NCBI GenBank assembly: GCA_035196065.1
Contig: CP136575.1
Span: 2,582,769-2,646,768 of the forward strand
DNA: 64,000 nucleotides
Direction: 5' to 3'
DNA from: Sphingobium sp.
Lineage (GTDB): Bacteria; Pseudomonadota; Alphaproteobacteria; Sphingomonadales; Sphingomonadaceae
Positions within the stretch are counted from its first letter, which is position 1. Every line of letters begins with the position of its first letter. Position numbers and translations under genes: made by a program. Below the pieces are notes generated by a model. It was not told the DNA's origin. It was given only the letters and a program-made list of their open reading frames with translations, and searched no databases. Of the stretch, positions 17,820-27,536 are shown one piece after another.

Positions 17820-17916
17820 ATCATGCTTGTAGCGCTGGTTTTCGTTTCAGCCAAAGCGCGAATCTGTGGCCCACGGTTCTGATCAGCGATGACACAATAT
17901 TGGCGAATGAAGGGAC

Positions 17917-18354
17917 TTAGGCCCTTTTTTCCTTCGCCACCGCATCGAGCAGGCCATTGACGAACTTCGCATCTTTGTCGTCGAAAAACGCATGGGCTAC
18001 ATCAAGATATTCGTCGATCACGGTTGCAGTTGGCACGTCAGGGCGTGCTATGATTTCATAGGTGCCGGCGCGCAGCAATTGCAGCATCGTCTTGTCCAGA
18101 CGACCAATCTTCCACTGTTCGCCCAGTTTCGATTCGATCAGCGCATCGATTTCCGTACGCCGGGCATGGACGCTGCTGACAATGTCATCGAAAAAGCTCT
18201 GCTCGGCCTCGGTATAGACGGCATCCTCAATTTCAGCGCCCAGCCGGTGCGCATGAAATTCATCGAGCAATCGGGCAAGGCCGATATTCTCCATGTCCAT
18301 CTGATATAGCGCCTGCACAGCGGCGAGGCGGGCGGCGGAACGGGCCTTGCTCAT
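17917..18354 (-). CDS. nusB: Transcription antitermination factor NusB
   Basis: The 145-residue all-helical NusB begins MSKARSAARLAAVQALYQMD and contains WKIGRLDKTMLQLLRAG and ATVIDEYLDVAHAF. With NusE it binds boxA RNA and supports rRNA antitermination. The frame is open 29 codons further upstream, but that part lies inside hisD. The ATG at 18354 follows the hisD stop after 10 bases and gives the family-normal length. Confidence 0.97.
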   Translation of the reverse strand: MSKARSAARLAAVQALYQMDMENIGLARLLDEFHAHRLGAEIEDAVYTEAEQSFFDDIVSSVHARRTEIDALIESKLGEQWKIGRLDKTMLQLLRAGTYEIIARPDVPTATVIDEYLDVAHAFFDDKDAKFVNGLLDAVAKEKRA

Positions 18355-18364
18355 GATATGACTT

Positions 18365-19654
18365 TCATAATCTGACTTTGACGCTTGCGGCATGCGCGGG
18401 AAGGCCTTCTGCCTCGGCAAGCGCAACCGCCGCCGGGCCAATAGCCTTCATCGCGCCGCGATCCAGCGCAATGAAACTGGTACGCTTCATGAAATCGAGC
18501 ACAGACAGGCCCGATGAAAAGCGGGCGCGCCGACCTGTGGGAAGCACGTGATTAGGGCCAGCGACATAATCGCCGATCGCCTCTGGTGTCATCCGGCCGA
18601 GGAAAACCGAGCCAGCATGGCGGATCAAACCGAACAGCGCCTCTGCACGGTCATCGTCAACGGCAAGCTCGACATGTTCGGCCGCGAGGCGGTTCACCAA
18701 TGGCATTGCCGCATCAAGGCTTTCGCAGACAATGATCGCGCCATTTGTCTGCCAGCTTTCAGTTGCTACCTTTGTCGTTGCCAACTGGGTCAACTGGGTC
18801 GTCACAGCCGCCGCAACCGCATCGGCAAACGCGGCGTCATCGGTGAACAGCACCGACTGGCTTGTCGGATCATGTTCAGCCTGACTCAAAAGGTCGGCCG
18901 CAATCCATTCAGGATCATTGGCCGCATCAGCAACGACAACAATTTCGGACGGCCCGGCCACCATGTCGATCCCGACCTGGCCGTATAGCTGGCGCTTTGC
19001 CTCTGCCACAAAAGCATTGCCCGGGCCGGTGATCACATCGACCGGCGCAATGCGTTCACTGCCATGTGCCAGCGCGGCAATCGCCTGTGCGCCGCCAAGC
19101 CGCCAAATCTCATCCACGCCGGCAAGATGCGCGGCGGCCATCACTGTCGGATTCACCTGCCCGTTCGGCGTCGGCGTGACCATCACGATCCGTTCCACGC
19201 CTGCAACCTTGGCGGGAATAACGTTCATCAGCAGCGACGACGGATAGGCGGCACGGCCGCCCGGCACATAGACACCCGCTGCATCGACCGCGCTCCAGCG
19301 CGCACCAAGACGCACACCAGCCGCGTCGCGATAATCGCGATCTTCGGGCAATTGTGCAGCATGATAGGCGCGAATACGTTCGGCTGCGAGTTCCAGCGCA
19401 TCGCGTAACGCAGGCTCCAGTGCAGCAAAGGCGGCTGCGCAATCTTCCGCCGAAATCTGCCAGCCCTGTTCGGCAAGGCTGAAGCCGTCAAAGCGCTGGG
19501 TCAATTCGAGCAGGGCAACATCGCCGCGGGAGCGCACATCACGGATCGTCGCCGTAACGATCGCAGAAACATCCGCATCGGTTTCACGTCGGGCATTGAC
19601 GAGCGCGTCAAATTTCCGATCAAAATCTGCGTCGCTGCTCGACAGTCTAAGCAT
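18365..19654 (-). CDS. hisD: Histidinol dehydrogenase
   Basis: The 429-residue HisD carries out the last two oxidations from L-histidinol to L-histidine with NAD+. Visible family segments include [39 protein letters not shown], the zinc/active-site stretch [11 protein letters not shown] and [19 protein letters not shown]. The chosen ATG at 19654 overlaps the end of hisG by 8 bases and gives normal length. A longer frame to 19759 would lie wholly inside hisG. Confidence 0.97.
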   Translation of the reverse strand: MLRLSSSDADFDRKFDALVNARRETDADVSAIVTATIRDVRSRGDVALLELTQRFDGFSLAEQGWQISAEDCAAAFAALEPALRDALELAAERIRAYHAAQLPEDRDYRDAAGVRLGARWSAVDAAGVYVPGGRAAYPSSLLMNVIPAKVAGVERIVMVTPTPNGQVNPTVMAAAHLAGVDEIWRLGGAQAIAALAHGSERIAPVDVITGPGNAFVAEAKRQLYGQVGIDMVAGPSEIVVVADAANDPEWIAADLLSQAEHDPTSQSVLFTDDAAFADAVAAAVTTQLTQLATTKVATESWQTNGAIIVCESLDAAMPLVNRLAAEHVELAVDDDRAEALFGLIRHAGSVFLGRMTPEAIGDYVAGPNHVLPTGRRARFSSGLSVLDFMKRTSFIALDRGAMKAIGPAAVALAEAEGLPAHAASVKVRL

Positions 19655-20297
19655 TGGCTGCCTCGCGGAATTTCTCCACCAGCATCGCGATCCGGGCATC
19701 GGTCTTGAACGCGGCGCGATTAACGACAAGCCGCGCCGAAACCTGCGCAATCGTCTCAACCTCGACCAGCCCGTTTTCCTTCAACGTTTTGCCGGAAGAG
19801 ACAAGATCGACAATCCGGCTCGACAGACCAAGCAGCGGCGCGATCTCCATCGCGCCGTTCAGCTTGACGCATTCGGCCTGCACGCCGCGGGCGGCAAAAT
19901 GCTTGCGCGTCAGATTGGGATATTTGGTGGCAACGCGGACATGGCTCCATGATCGCGGATCGTCGCTAGCGGCCAGTTCAGCAGGCTCCGCAACCGAGAT
20001 GCGGCAATGGCCAATATCGAGGTCGACGGGGGCGTAAAGCTCCGAATAATCAAATTCGTCGATCACATCGGAACCGACGATCCCGATCTGCGCTGCGCCA
20101 TGGGCTACGAAGGTCGCCACATCAAAGGCGCGCACGCGGATAACCTGCACCGAAGGGTCGGTACAGGCAAACATCAGCGCGCGGCTGTCCTTGTCGAAAA
20201 AGGCGGGTTCGGGGTCGATGCCCGCCGCCTGCATCAGCGGCAGCGCTTCATCAAGGATCCGGCCTTTCGGAATGGCAAAGATGATCGGTGCGGTCAT
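19647..20297 (-). CDS. hisG: ATP phosphoribosyltransferase, short (HisG-S) form
   Basis: The 216-residue enzyme catalyses the first step of histidine synthesis, joining ATP and PRPP. Its start ([20 protein letters not shown]) and [15 protein letters not shown] and [13 protein letters not shown] are typical. It lacks the C-terminal regulatory domain of long HisG, so a HisZ regulatory partner is expected elsewhere in the genome. It is first gene of the hisG-hisD-nusB-thiL operon. Confidence 0.95.
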   Translation of the reverse strand: MTAPIIFAIPKGRILDEALPLMQAAGIDPEPAFFDKDSRALMFACTDPSVQVIRVRAFDVATFVAHGAAQIGIVGSDVIDEFDYSELYAPVDLDIGHCRISVAEPAELAASDDPRSWSHVRVATKYPNLTRKHFAARGVQAECVKLNGAMEIAPLLGLSSRIVDLVSSGKTLKENGLVEVETIAQVSARLVVNRAAFKTDARIAMLVEKFREAANA

Positions 20298-20398
20298 TAC
20301 CGGCGCGCTTTACGAGCGCTAAGCGCCAAGGGCAAGGAGTAGCACGCACAAGATGCTGCTTTCACTGCGCAGGATGCAGACGCCCGTTGGCGAGAATG

Positions 20399-21307
20399 TC
20401 AGCCGGTTTGCGAAAGGAAGGCGCGCATAGCCGCGATCACTGCCTGCGGTTGTTCCCAAGTGACAAAATGGCCGCAATCCTCAATCCGTTCGATCTGGAT
20501 ATTAGGAACAAAAGCCTCAATCCCCTCAATATTCGAAGGCGGAAGCGCCTTGTCCTGCATGGCCCAGACCAGCAGCGTCGGAATTTCAAGCTTGGGGAAG
20601 TCGGCGGCGGCCCAATCGGGCACCGGGCAAACCTCCCCGATTGCGGGCACGACCATTTGCGAGGCGCGATACCAGTTGATCATGCCAAAGGCGGTATCGG
20701 GATGCTGCCAGCCAGCGCGCAAATCGTCATATTCCTCCTGCTCCATCGCAGGCGGCTTTACCCAATTCATCGCTTTTTGCAGGACTGGAAACAGCCCGCG
20801 CGTCGCCATAACCGAATCAATCGCGGTATCGCGGAACATGCGGATATATTGCGCCGAGGCCCGCTGCGTCGGATCGTTGATCAAAACCCGCTGATAAATG
20901 CAGGGATGCGGTGCATTTGCGATCATCGCGCGCGTCACTCGCCCGGCCCATTGCGGTCGAAATCCGGCGGGTTGGCCATTCAGGGCAACGCTCCATGCGA
21001 CCGCGCCGCCCCAATCATGGCCGGCAATAGTAAATTGCTCAATTCCGAACGCATCGGCCAGCGCGAATATATCAGCCGTCAGCTTGTCGGTCGAATAAGC
21101 GGACACCGCCGAAGGCTTTGATGAACCGCGATAGCCCCGCTGATCAGGGGCGATACAATAATATTGGTCTGAAAGTGCAGCCAGTTGATGGCGCCAGGTG
21201 CGGTGCGATTCAGGAAAGCCATGAAGAAACACGATAGGCGGATTGTCCGGATCGCCATGGACAGCGACATCAAGTTCAACACCGGTTGAAATCTTTACAC
21301 GGCGCAT
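20399..21307 (-). CDS. Epoxide-hydrolase-like alpha/beta hydrolase
   Basis: The protein has 302 residues from the ATG at 21307. The oxyanion motif HGFPES, the nucleophile elbow GHDWGG (Asp98), the acid in WAMQDKALP and the final His in DCGHFVTWEQP give an Asp-Asp-His triad. The HGxP motif favours epoxide hydrolase over haloalkane dehalogenase. A TTG at 21319 with GGAG eight bases upstream and an ATG at 21358 are alternative starts. The sequence before 21307 is notably AT-rich, so the N-terminus is uncertain. No clear operon partner. Confidence 0.88.
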   Translation of the reverse strand: MRRVKISTGVELDVAVHGDPDNPPIVFLHGFPESHRTWRHQLAALSDQYYCIAPDQRGYRGSSKPSAVSAYSTDKLTADIFALADAFGIEQFTIAGHDWGGAVAWSVALNGQPAGFRPQWAGRVTRAMIANAPHPCIYQRVLINDPTQRASAQYIRMFRDTAIDSVMATRGLFPVLQKAMNWVKPPAMEQEEYDDLRAGWQHPDTAFGMINWYRASQMVVPAIGEVCPVPDWAAADFPKLEIPTLLVWAMQDKALPPSNIEGIEAFVPNIQIERIEDCGHFVTWEQPQAVIAAMRAFLSQTG

Positions 21308-21540
21308 GGATTGTAACAACGCATTAACTCCAAATAATATTACACCTGCGGTACGCATAATTAATCGAAATCGAATGATCGGTATTGTATGGATTAATCA
21401 TTATATGCCACTTTGTGTCAACATCACTTGAGAATTAGGTATCAATACATTCAGATACACTAACATAATCAGCACATACTAAGTCTTACGGCCGGCAACG
21501 GAGTAACGAGGGTGCGACCTCGACTTCAGGCCGGGCCGGA
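21308..21540. other. AT-rich intergenic patch
   Basis: The stretch, mainly 21320-21490, is far richer in A and T than the rest of the window. It contains no open frame with a good ribosome binding site. CGAGG-TCGCAC-CCTCG near 21507-21522 (minus-strand reading) could form a short hairpin after bolA but has no T-run. It probably holds the hydrolase promoter. Confidence 0.5.
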
Positions 21541-21816
21541 TCACTCCCCCGGTGCGCGCGCCTTGATGGCTAGGGCGTGCACCCTGTCCCCAGGCAGGTC
21601 GCCCAGCGCCTTGTTCACCATCCGCTGCCGCAGGACGCGATTCACCCCGGCAAAGGCGCTGCTTTCTATTTCAACGGTGAAGTGGCTCTCGCCCGACCCA
21701 TCATCGCCGCTATGGCCGCGATGTGTTGCGCTGTCGTTGGTCACGGTAAGATGATTTGGGGTGAAGGCTGCTACTAACAGTGCCTCCATTTCACGCTGGA
21801 TTGGGCCTTTGCTCAT
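21541..21816 (-). CDS. BolA-family protein
   Basis: The 91-residue protein contains LTVTNDSATHRGHSG, ESHFTVEIESSAFAGVNRV and a final GDRVHALAIKAR, the BolA class II KH-like fold. BolA proteins work with monothiol glutaredoxins in iron-sulfur trafficking or act as regulators. An ATG two codons upstream (21822) is also possible. It is divergent from the 21881 gene, and bolA beside a J-domain gene and cobS is a familiar alphaproteobacterial arrangement. Confidence 0.94.
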   Translation of the reverse strand: MSKGPIQREMEALLVAAFTPNHLTVTNDSATHRGHSGDDGSGESHFTVEIESSAFAGVNRVLRQRMVNKALGDLPGDRVHALAIKARAPGE

Positions 21817-21880
21817 TGTCATATGGTAGGTTGTGACAAAGCTTTCGACAAGCAGCATAGCAACGAATATCGGACGAAAA

Positions 21881-22372
21881 ATGGACGTGACAATCATCAA
21901 GGGAACCAGCGACGACCGGATCAGCATCATCCGGAATGATGGATCCTGCGCCGATACCAGTTTTCCAAAGAAAGGCCCTTTCCCGCACGATGCTGTCCAC
22001 TTTGCAGTGGAAAAGCATCTCGGATTGGCACGCGGTTTCTGGGGCATGGTGGCGGCGGGACAGCATCCCGAAGAATTGGCCGACATTGCGAAAATGGCGG
22101 GCCATGCAAGCGCAAAGCGCGCGCAAGTTCCCGAACCGCAGATCGTGGAACTGTTGCAGGCCGAACGCATCGTCGAATGCTTCGAAGCTGATATGTGGGG
22201 TGGCGGGGCAGAGGATGGCATGCTGCTCGAAACGATTGAAGTGGCATGCGGATATTCGCATGTACCGCCGCCGCCGATGGGCAGCAGCCATATAGCGGCG
22301 ATCCGCGACGAACTGACGCAACTCGGCAGCCAGTGGGCAAATGGCCGCATTGAATTCCATTGGGCAGCTTGA
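21881..22372 (+). CDS. Conserved-looking protein of unknown function
   Basis: The product has 163 residues from MDVTIIKG (an in-frame ATG at 21833 would add 16). I recognise no domain. It is soluble, without signal peptide or membrane segment, has a His/Trp-containing middle (FAVEKHLGLARGFWGMVAAG), a short proline run HVPPPPMG and ends GRIEFHWAA. It ends directly against the start of the J-domain gene (TGAATG), so the two are probably co-translated. A role linked to the neighbours is only inference. Confidence 0.75.
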   Translation: MDVTIIKGTSDDRISIIRNDGSCADTSFPKKGPFPHDAVHFAVEKHLGLARGFWGMVAAGQHPEELADIAKMAGHASAKRAQVPEPQIVELLQAERIVECFEADMWGGGAEDGMLLETIEVACGYSHVPPPPMGSSHIAAIRDELTQLGSQWANGRIEFHWAA

Positions 22373-22981
22373 ATGTCCGCCCCGCGCAATCCAGACCGAT
22401 TCCATGGCCGCATGCACAGTTCGCGGCGTCAGTGCCAACATCCAACCTGCCAGCGCGCCGGTGAATTTCGCGCGCCTAACCCCTATGGTCGCCCGCCCGG
22501 ACCCAATGGTCCGGGTGACTATCTCTGGTTCTGCCTCGATCATGTCCGTGAATTCAACGCAGGCTATGATTGGTTTGAGGGGATGAGCGCGGAGGAAATC
22601 GCCAAGGCGCAAAGCCCGATGAACGTCTGGCCCAGTGAAACCCGCGCCTTCAGGGCAAATGGCAATGTCGATTCGCCGCCGCGCTGGGCCGATTTCCGCG
22701 ATCCAATCGATGCGATATCGGCGCGCTTCAAGGGGCGGATGGAAGATGCACGCCCCGCGACCACCGCAAACGGCCATATATTGTCCGCCGACGATAAAAA
22801 GGCGTTAAAGACGCTAGGGCTTGGCCATGATGCGGATCGCAAAGCCATGCGCTCGGCTTATTCGCGACTGGTACGCAAATATCATCCCGACAAGAATGGC
22901 GGCGACAGGGCGCATGAAAAGGCTTTGCAAGATGTGATTGCCGCTTATACGCACCTCAAGACGGCACCGGCCTTCGCCTAG
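22373..22981 (+). CDS. J-domain (DnaJ-like) protein
   Basis: The 202-residue protein carries a J domain at its C-terminus (about 135-195) with the HPD motif in [12 protein letters not shown], needed to stimulate an Hsp70. The N-terminal 130 residues hold [15 protein letters not shown] and a region [20 protein letters not shown], with Cys and His residues that could bind a metal. It starts right after the unknown gene and ends 29 bases before cobS. Alphaproteobacteria often keep such a protein beside cobS. Confidence 0.92.
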   Translation: MSAPRNPDRFHGRMHSSRRQCQHPTCQRAGEFRAPNPYGRPPGPNGPGDYLWFCLDHVREFNAGYDWFEGMSAEEIAKAQSPMNVWPSETRAFRANGNVDSPPRWADFRDPIDAISARFKGRMEDARPATTANGHILSADDKKALKTLGLGHDADRKAMRSAYSRLVRKYHPDKNGGDRAHEKALQDVIAAYTHLKTAPAFA

Positions 22982-23010
22982 CCTTGCAGATTTATTCCGA
23001 GACCCAAGAC

Positions 23011-24003
23011 ATGACCGATATCCCGAACATCCAGCCAGACAGCCGTTCCACCACCATTCTTTCGGCCCCCGACAAGACAGTGAATGTGCGCGAAATGTTT
23101 GGCATCGACATCGACATGGAATGCCCGGCATTCAGCGAGGCGGACGAACGAGTACCCGATCTTGACCCCTCCTACGTATTTGACCCGGACACCACGCTCG
23201 CCATTCTTGCAGGCTTTGCCCATAACCGCCGCGTGATGGTGCAAGGCTATCATGGCACAGGCAAATCGACGCATATCGAGCAGGTTGCAGCGCGGCTCAA
23301 CTGGCCATGTATCCGCATCAACCTGGATGCCCATATCAGCCGTATCGACCTGATCGGCCGCGATGCCATCGTGCTGCGCGACGGCGTGCAGGTGACAGAA
23401 TTCCGCGAAGGCCTGCTGCCCTGGGCATTGCAGACACCGACCGCACTGGTGTTCGACGAATATGATGCCGGCCGCCCCGATGTGATGTTCGTAATCCAGC
23501 GCGTCCTCGAAACCGAAGGCAAGCTGACCCTGCTTGACCAGAACCGCGTCATCCGGCCCAACCCATGGTTCCGCATCTTTGCGACCGCCAATACCGTGGG
23601 CCTTGGCGACACTAGCGGCCTTTATCATGGCACGCAGCAGATCAATCAGGGCCAGATGGACCGTTGGAACATCGTTGTCGGGCTGAATTATCTGCCCGCA
23701 CAGGTCGAAAGCGAGATCGTTCTGGCCAAGGCCGAAGGCGTCGATCCGGCGGACGTTGCCAATATGGTGAAGGTCGCCGAACTGACCCGCCAGGGCTTTA
23801 TCAATGGCGACATTTCGACGGTGATGAGCCCGCGCACGGTGATCACCTGGGCGCAGAATACCGCGATCTTCAAAGATCTGGGCTTCGCCTTCCGCCTGTC
23901 CTTCCTCAACAAATGTGATGAGGCAGAACGGATGCTAGTCGCCGAATATTATCAGCGCGTCTTCGGCAAAGACCTTCCCGAGAGCGTCGTTCGCAAGGCA
24001 TGA
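23011..24003 (+). CDS. cobS: Cobaltochelatase CobS subunit (AAA+ ATPase)
   Basis: The 330-residue AAA+ protein has Walker A in [15 protein letters not shown], Walker B-like [13 protein letters not shown], and [19 protein letters not shown]. CobS, with CobT and CobN, inserts cobalt into the corrin ring in the aerobic B12 route. The ATG at 23011 is chosen; an earlier start at 22984 has no good binding site. The cobT gene normally found directly downstream is absent here: the next gene is unrelated and on the other strand. The protein may work with a distant cobT or have another role. Confidence 0.93.
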   Translation: MTDIPNIQPDSRSTTILSAPDKTVNVREMFGIDIDMECPAFSEADERVPDLDPSYVFDPDTTLAILAGFAHNRRVMVQGYHGTGKSTHIEQVAARLNWPCIRINLDAHISRIDLIGRDAIVLRDGVQVTEFREGLLPWALQTPTALVFDEYDAGRPDVMFVIQRVLETEGKLTLLDQNRVIRPNPWFRIFATANTVGLGDTSGLYHGTQQINQGQMDRWNIVVGLNYLPAQVESEIVLAKAEGVDPADVANMVKVAELTRQGFINGDISTVMSPRTVITWAQNTAIFKDLGFAFRLSFLNKCDEAERMLVAEYYQRVFGKDLPESVVRKA

Positions 24004-24007
24004 TGGA

Positions 24008-24026
24008 CGAGGCCTTTACGGCCTCG
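24008..24026. terminator. Convergent hairpin between cobS and the amidohydrolase gene
   Basis: CGAGGCC (24008-24014) and GGCCTCG (24020-24026) form a perfect 7-bp stem with loop TTTAC in the 36-base gap between two convergent genes. A CTTTTC follows on the plus strand after 8 bases. It may terminate both transcripts. Confidence 0.45.
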
Positions 24027-24039
24027 CCCATAGCTTTTC

Positions 24040-27000
24040 TCAGTCGCCGTGCGAATGGCCTGCCGCGCCGGCAATCCCGGCACTGCCGCTACCGCCGCCT
24101 TGTGCGCCTTCCCACCAATAAGCCGGCCGCTTGCGATTGCCGGTCACTTCCTCATTGAGCGTTGCGGCATTATAGAGACGGCCGTTGAGCATCACCTTGG
24201 CGATCTTTTCGGAATTGCGGATGTCCGCCGTCGGATCGGCGTCAAGGATGACGAGGTCGGCAAGCTTGCCCGGTTCGATCGAACCAATATCCTTGTCATA
24301 ACCCAGCGACCGGGCAGATTCGATTGTGCCGGCACGCAATGCCTCGACCGTTGTCATCCCGCCACGGACAAACGACCAAAGCTCCCAATGCGCGGCGATC
24401 CCGGGCTCCTGCCCATGCGCACCAATGGCCACCGGAACGCCCAGCCGCGCCAGCTTGGCGGCTTCGCGCGCGCTTTCATCGTCGACATAATTGTCTTCGG
24501 GCGCAATCGGCCGCCGGGCATTGGCCGCGACGAGCAAGCTTTCGGGCACATGCTTTTGCAGCAAAGGCTGTTTCCAAACATCGGTGTGCGCCCGCCAATA
24601 GGGGTCAGCCGCCGGGCCACCATAGGTGACAACCAATGTCGGTGTATATCCAACCTTTGACCGCGAGAAGAATTGCTGCACATCCTGGTAAAAGATTTCC
24701 AGCGGCACATTATGCTCAACCGTGGTGTTGCCATCGGCGATCAGCGTCATGTCGAGACCGAACAGCGATCCACCCTCGGCGACCGAGCGCATATTCTCTT
24801 GTATTGCGGCGGCTACAACCTGCTGGCGCTGGTCACGGCGGGGCTGGTTGTAATTTTTAATGCTGTGCGCGCCCTGCGCCTTCAACCGGCGGATATGCGC
24901 CAGCGCATCGGCCTTGCTGTCAATCTGCGCATAAACATGCGGGCTTTTCGCACCATAGACGATTTCGCCTGTTGAAAAGCTGCGCGGGCCGATGATCTTG
25001 CCAGCACGCACCATTTCCAACGCCGGGAAGACCAGCGCCGAACGGCTGGACGGATCATGACGGGTGGTCACGCCAAGCGCGAGATTGACCATCTCCGCCC
25101 AATTGGCCTGCGGCGTATATTCATCGACGCCATAAGGGCCATGGGCATGCGCATCGATCAGGCCGGGAATGATTGTCTTGCCGCTGACATCGACGGTTGG
25201 TGTACCTGCGGGAATTGTCACTTCACCCCGGCGACCCACCGCCTTGATCCGGTTATTTTCAATCAGGACAATGCCATCCTCGATCGCGCCGCCATCGGGC
25301 GAAGCCATGGTGACCAACCGCGCGCCAACCAGCGCGACAGTGCCGGTCGGCTTGTCGGCATTGACGCGCATTGAGAGGGAAACGCCAGTTCTCGGCGATT
25401 CAAACTTGGTCGGCTTGGCATCCTTGGCCAAGGGGGCAGACGCAAACATCGCGCTACGCTCGCCAGTGAACAGTGTCGGCCCGAGCGACCAGTGCAGCCT
25501 TGCGCCGCCATTGGACCAGTGGATCCAGTCGGCGCCATCGCCACTGGCTTTCGCGACGGGCATCGGCCCACCCGAAGGCGATGCCGTCACCGTCTGTGTG
25601 CCGGGCATCAAGGGCATGACATAGGCCTGGTAATTCTGGCGGAAGGCAAAATGGCTGCCATCGGGTGACACGCTATAGGCGTTGACCATTTCCCCTTCGG
25701 CATGGGTACGCCGCGCCTCTCCGTCCAGATCTGTGCTGACCAGCTTCGCGCCCTTGCCGTCGCTCGTCGTGAAGAAAATCCGGTCGTTCGCCGCACCGAA
25801 ATGCGGGGCTTCGCCATCGCGCGCGAAACGGACGGGTTCGCCGCCAGCAATCGCCACCCGGTAAAGCCCGGGTTCAGCCGAAGCAATCGGGCTGACCAGA
25901 TTGCCGCCGCTGCCTTTTTCAAAGACGATGGTTTTACCATCAGGCGCAAAGCGCGGGCGCGCATAATGGCCGGCCGCCTTGGTAACGATGCGGCTGGCGC
26001 CACCATTGGCACCGACAGTCTGAATGCTGCCAAGACCGGCGTCGGTCCAGCGGACATAGGCTATCGTTTTGCCGTCGGGCGACCATGTGGGATAGGCCTC
26101 CATCGCATCGGCATCGTTGGTCAGGCGCCGCGGTTCGCCCCCTGCCATTGCCTTCACCCACAATTTGCCAAGCGTTTCGAATACCACCCGGTTGCCATCG
26201 GGGGATACCGCCGCGCCGCGCGGGATTTTCGTTTCAAAACTGTCGGGCGCAACCTCCACCGGCGGGCGCGGCGGATCGATAACGCCGCGGCTATCCTCTA
26301 TGCGAAAAGGGATGATCGCGCTTTTGCCGCTGGCAAGATCAAGCCGGTTCAGCTTGCCGCCCGCCCAAAAGACGAGCGCTGCCGAATCCGGCGTCCAGGC
26401 CATATTGGGGTAAACGCCGGTGACCGCCCAGGTTTCTTGCACATCCTGATCCAGCGTATCGAAGAGCTTGCGGTCTGCGCCGGTTTCAAGATCACGAAGA
26501 TAGAGTTTTGAACGGGTTTTCTCGCGCCGGACATAGGCCAGCTTTTTCCCATCGGGTGATGGCGTCGGGCGCACGGCGCCGCCCTCTCCGCCGACGACAA
26601 ATTCGGTCTCGCCAGTTTCTAGATCATATCGTTCGATCGCGAAAATCTGGTTATTCGAATCCTGCGCATATTCGAAAATCGGTCCCGATGTCGTATTGCG
26701 CGTGAAATAGATATGCTTGCCATCGGGTGCGAAAATCGGTTCGCCTAATTCCTTTTGGTGCGTTTCATTGGGGCGTTTCACCAAAGGCACGCCTGACCCG
26801 CCCGAAATATGGTATAGCCAAACCTCTCCCGTGCCGAGCGAGCGTTGCGTGGTGAAATGCTTTTTTGCGGCAATGAACTGGCCGTTCGGGCTCCAGCTTG
26901 CCTGATTGAGGAGGCGGAAATCTTCTTTGGTCAGTTGGCGCTTGTCACTGCCATCGACATTCATCACCCAGATATTGTCACCACCGCCCCGATCGGACGT

Positions 27001-27339
27001 GAATGCAATCCGCTTGCCATCGGCTGAAAAGCGCGGCTGCGTTTCATAGGCAAGCCCCTCTGCGATGCGGTTTGGCGTGCCGCCCGAAATTGGCATGACA
27101 TAGATGTCACCCAACAGGTCAAACGCGACCGATTTTCCATCGGGGCTGACATCGACATTCATCCATGTGCCTTCGTCCACTGCGATAGGGACTTCACGAA
27201 TGGTGAGGCCGGGAGGCGCATTGACATCCCATTTCGCGTCTTCGCCCTTGTCCTGTGCGGACAGCGGCACGGCCGCAAGGGCACCAAGACAAACGCCGGC
27301 AAGCGCAAGGTGCGAGGCCGAAAAGAGATGCAGCTTCAT
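24040..27339 (-). CDS. Secreted beta-propeller / amidohydrolase fusion protein
   Basis: The 1099-residue protein has a signal peptide (ending near VPLSAQD). Many TolB/WD40-like (PD40) blades follow over residues 40-650, shown by repeated SPDGK and FSADGKRIAF elements. An amidohydrolase domain occupies about 700-1070, with the metal-binding GLIDAHAHGPYG, THRPIAP-like and SIEPGKLADLVILDADP segments. The tail is His-rich (AGHSHGD). Such fusions are annotated as amidohydrolases acting on amides or peptides; the substrate is unknown. The ATG at 27339 follows GAGGATTTTAC and is preferred over 38 extra codons. Confidence 0.92.
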   Translation of the reverse strand: MKLHLFSASHLALAGVCLGALAAVPLSAQDKGEDAKWDVNAPPGLTIREVPIAVDEGTWMNVDVSPDGKSVAFDLLGDIYVMPISGGTPNRIAEGLAYETQPRFSADGKRIAFTSDRGGGDNIWVMNVDGSDKRQLTKEDFRLLNQASWSPNGQFIAAKKHFTTQRSLGTGEVWLYHISGGSGVPLVKRPNETHQKELGEPIFAPDGKHIYFTRNTTSGPIFEYAQDSNNQIFAIERYDLETGETEFVVGGEGGAVRPTPSPDGKKLAYVRREKTRSKLYLRDLETGADRKLFDTLDQDVQETWAVTGVYPNMAWTPDSAALVFWAGGKLNRLDLASGKSAIIPFRIEDSRGVIDPPRPPVEVAPDSFETKIPRGAAVSPDGNRVVFETLGKLWVKAMAGGEPRRLTNDADAMEAYPTWSPDGKTIAYVRWTDAGLGSIQTVGANGGASRIVTKAAGHYARPRFAPDGKTIVFEKGSGGNLVSPIASAEPGLYRVAIAGGEPVRFARDGEAPHFGAANDRIFFTTSDGKGAKLVSTDLDGEARRTHAEGEMVNAYSVSPDGSHFAFRQNYQAYVMPLMPGTQTVTASPSGGPMPVAKASGDGADWIHWSNGGARLHWSLGPTLFTGERSAMFASAPLAKDAKPTKFESPRTGVSLSMRVNADKPTGTVALVGARLVTMASPDGGAIEDGIVLIENNRIKAVGRRGEVTIPAGTPTVDVSGKTIIPGLIDAHAHGPYGVDEYTPQANWAEMVNLALGVTTRHDPSSRSALVFPALEMVRAGKIIGPRSFSTGEIVYGAKSPHVYAQIDSKADALAHIRRLKAQGAHSIKNYNQPRRDQRQQVVAAAIQENMRSVAEGGSLFGLDMTLIADGNTTVEHNVPLEIFYQDVQQFFSRSKVGYTPTLVVTYGGPAADPYWRAHTDVWKQPLLQKHVPESLLVAANARRPIAPEDNYVDDESAREAAKLARLGVPVAIGAHGQEPGIAAHWELWSFVRGGMTTVEALRAGTIESARSLGYDKDIGSIEPGKLADLVILDADPTADIRNSEKIAKVMLNGRLYNAATLNEEVTGNRKRPAYWWEGAQGGGSGSAGIAGAAGHSHGD

Positions 27340-27536
27340 GTAAAATCCTCCTGTCTGCCCGCTATCCGACGCGTCAGGGCATGAGTCAATCCGCCGCCAT
27401 GGATCGTTTCGACGAACAACCATCACGCCCCGTCGCATGACACCCACCCTCATTCATCGCACAGCAATCTTTAGACGCCACTCGTGGCCTGACACGGGCG
27501 GGAAAGGTGCAACTGCGGGGGCGATGGAGGTCGCTA

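Noticed and set aside
19655-19759. Longer hisD start
   Set aside because: The extra 35 codons lie entirely within hisG, are Arg/Trp-rich and have no counterpart in HisD.
21833-21880. Upstream ATG extending the unknown 163-residue protein by 16 residues
   Set aside because: The extension is Ser/Thr-rich, lies in the divergent bolA promoter gap and has no binding site; the ATG at 21881 gives a more protein-like start.
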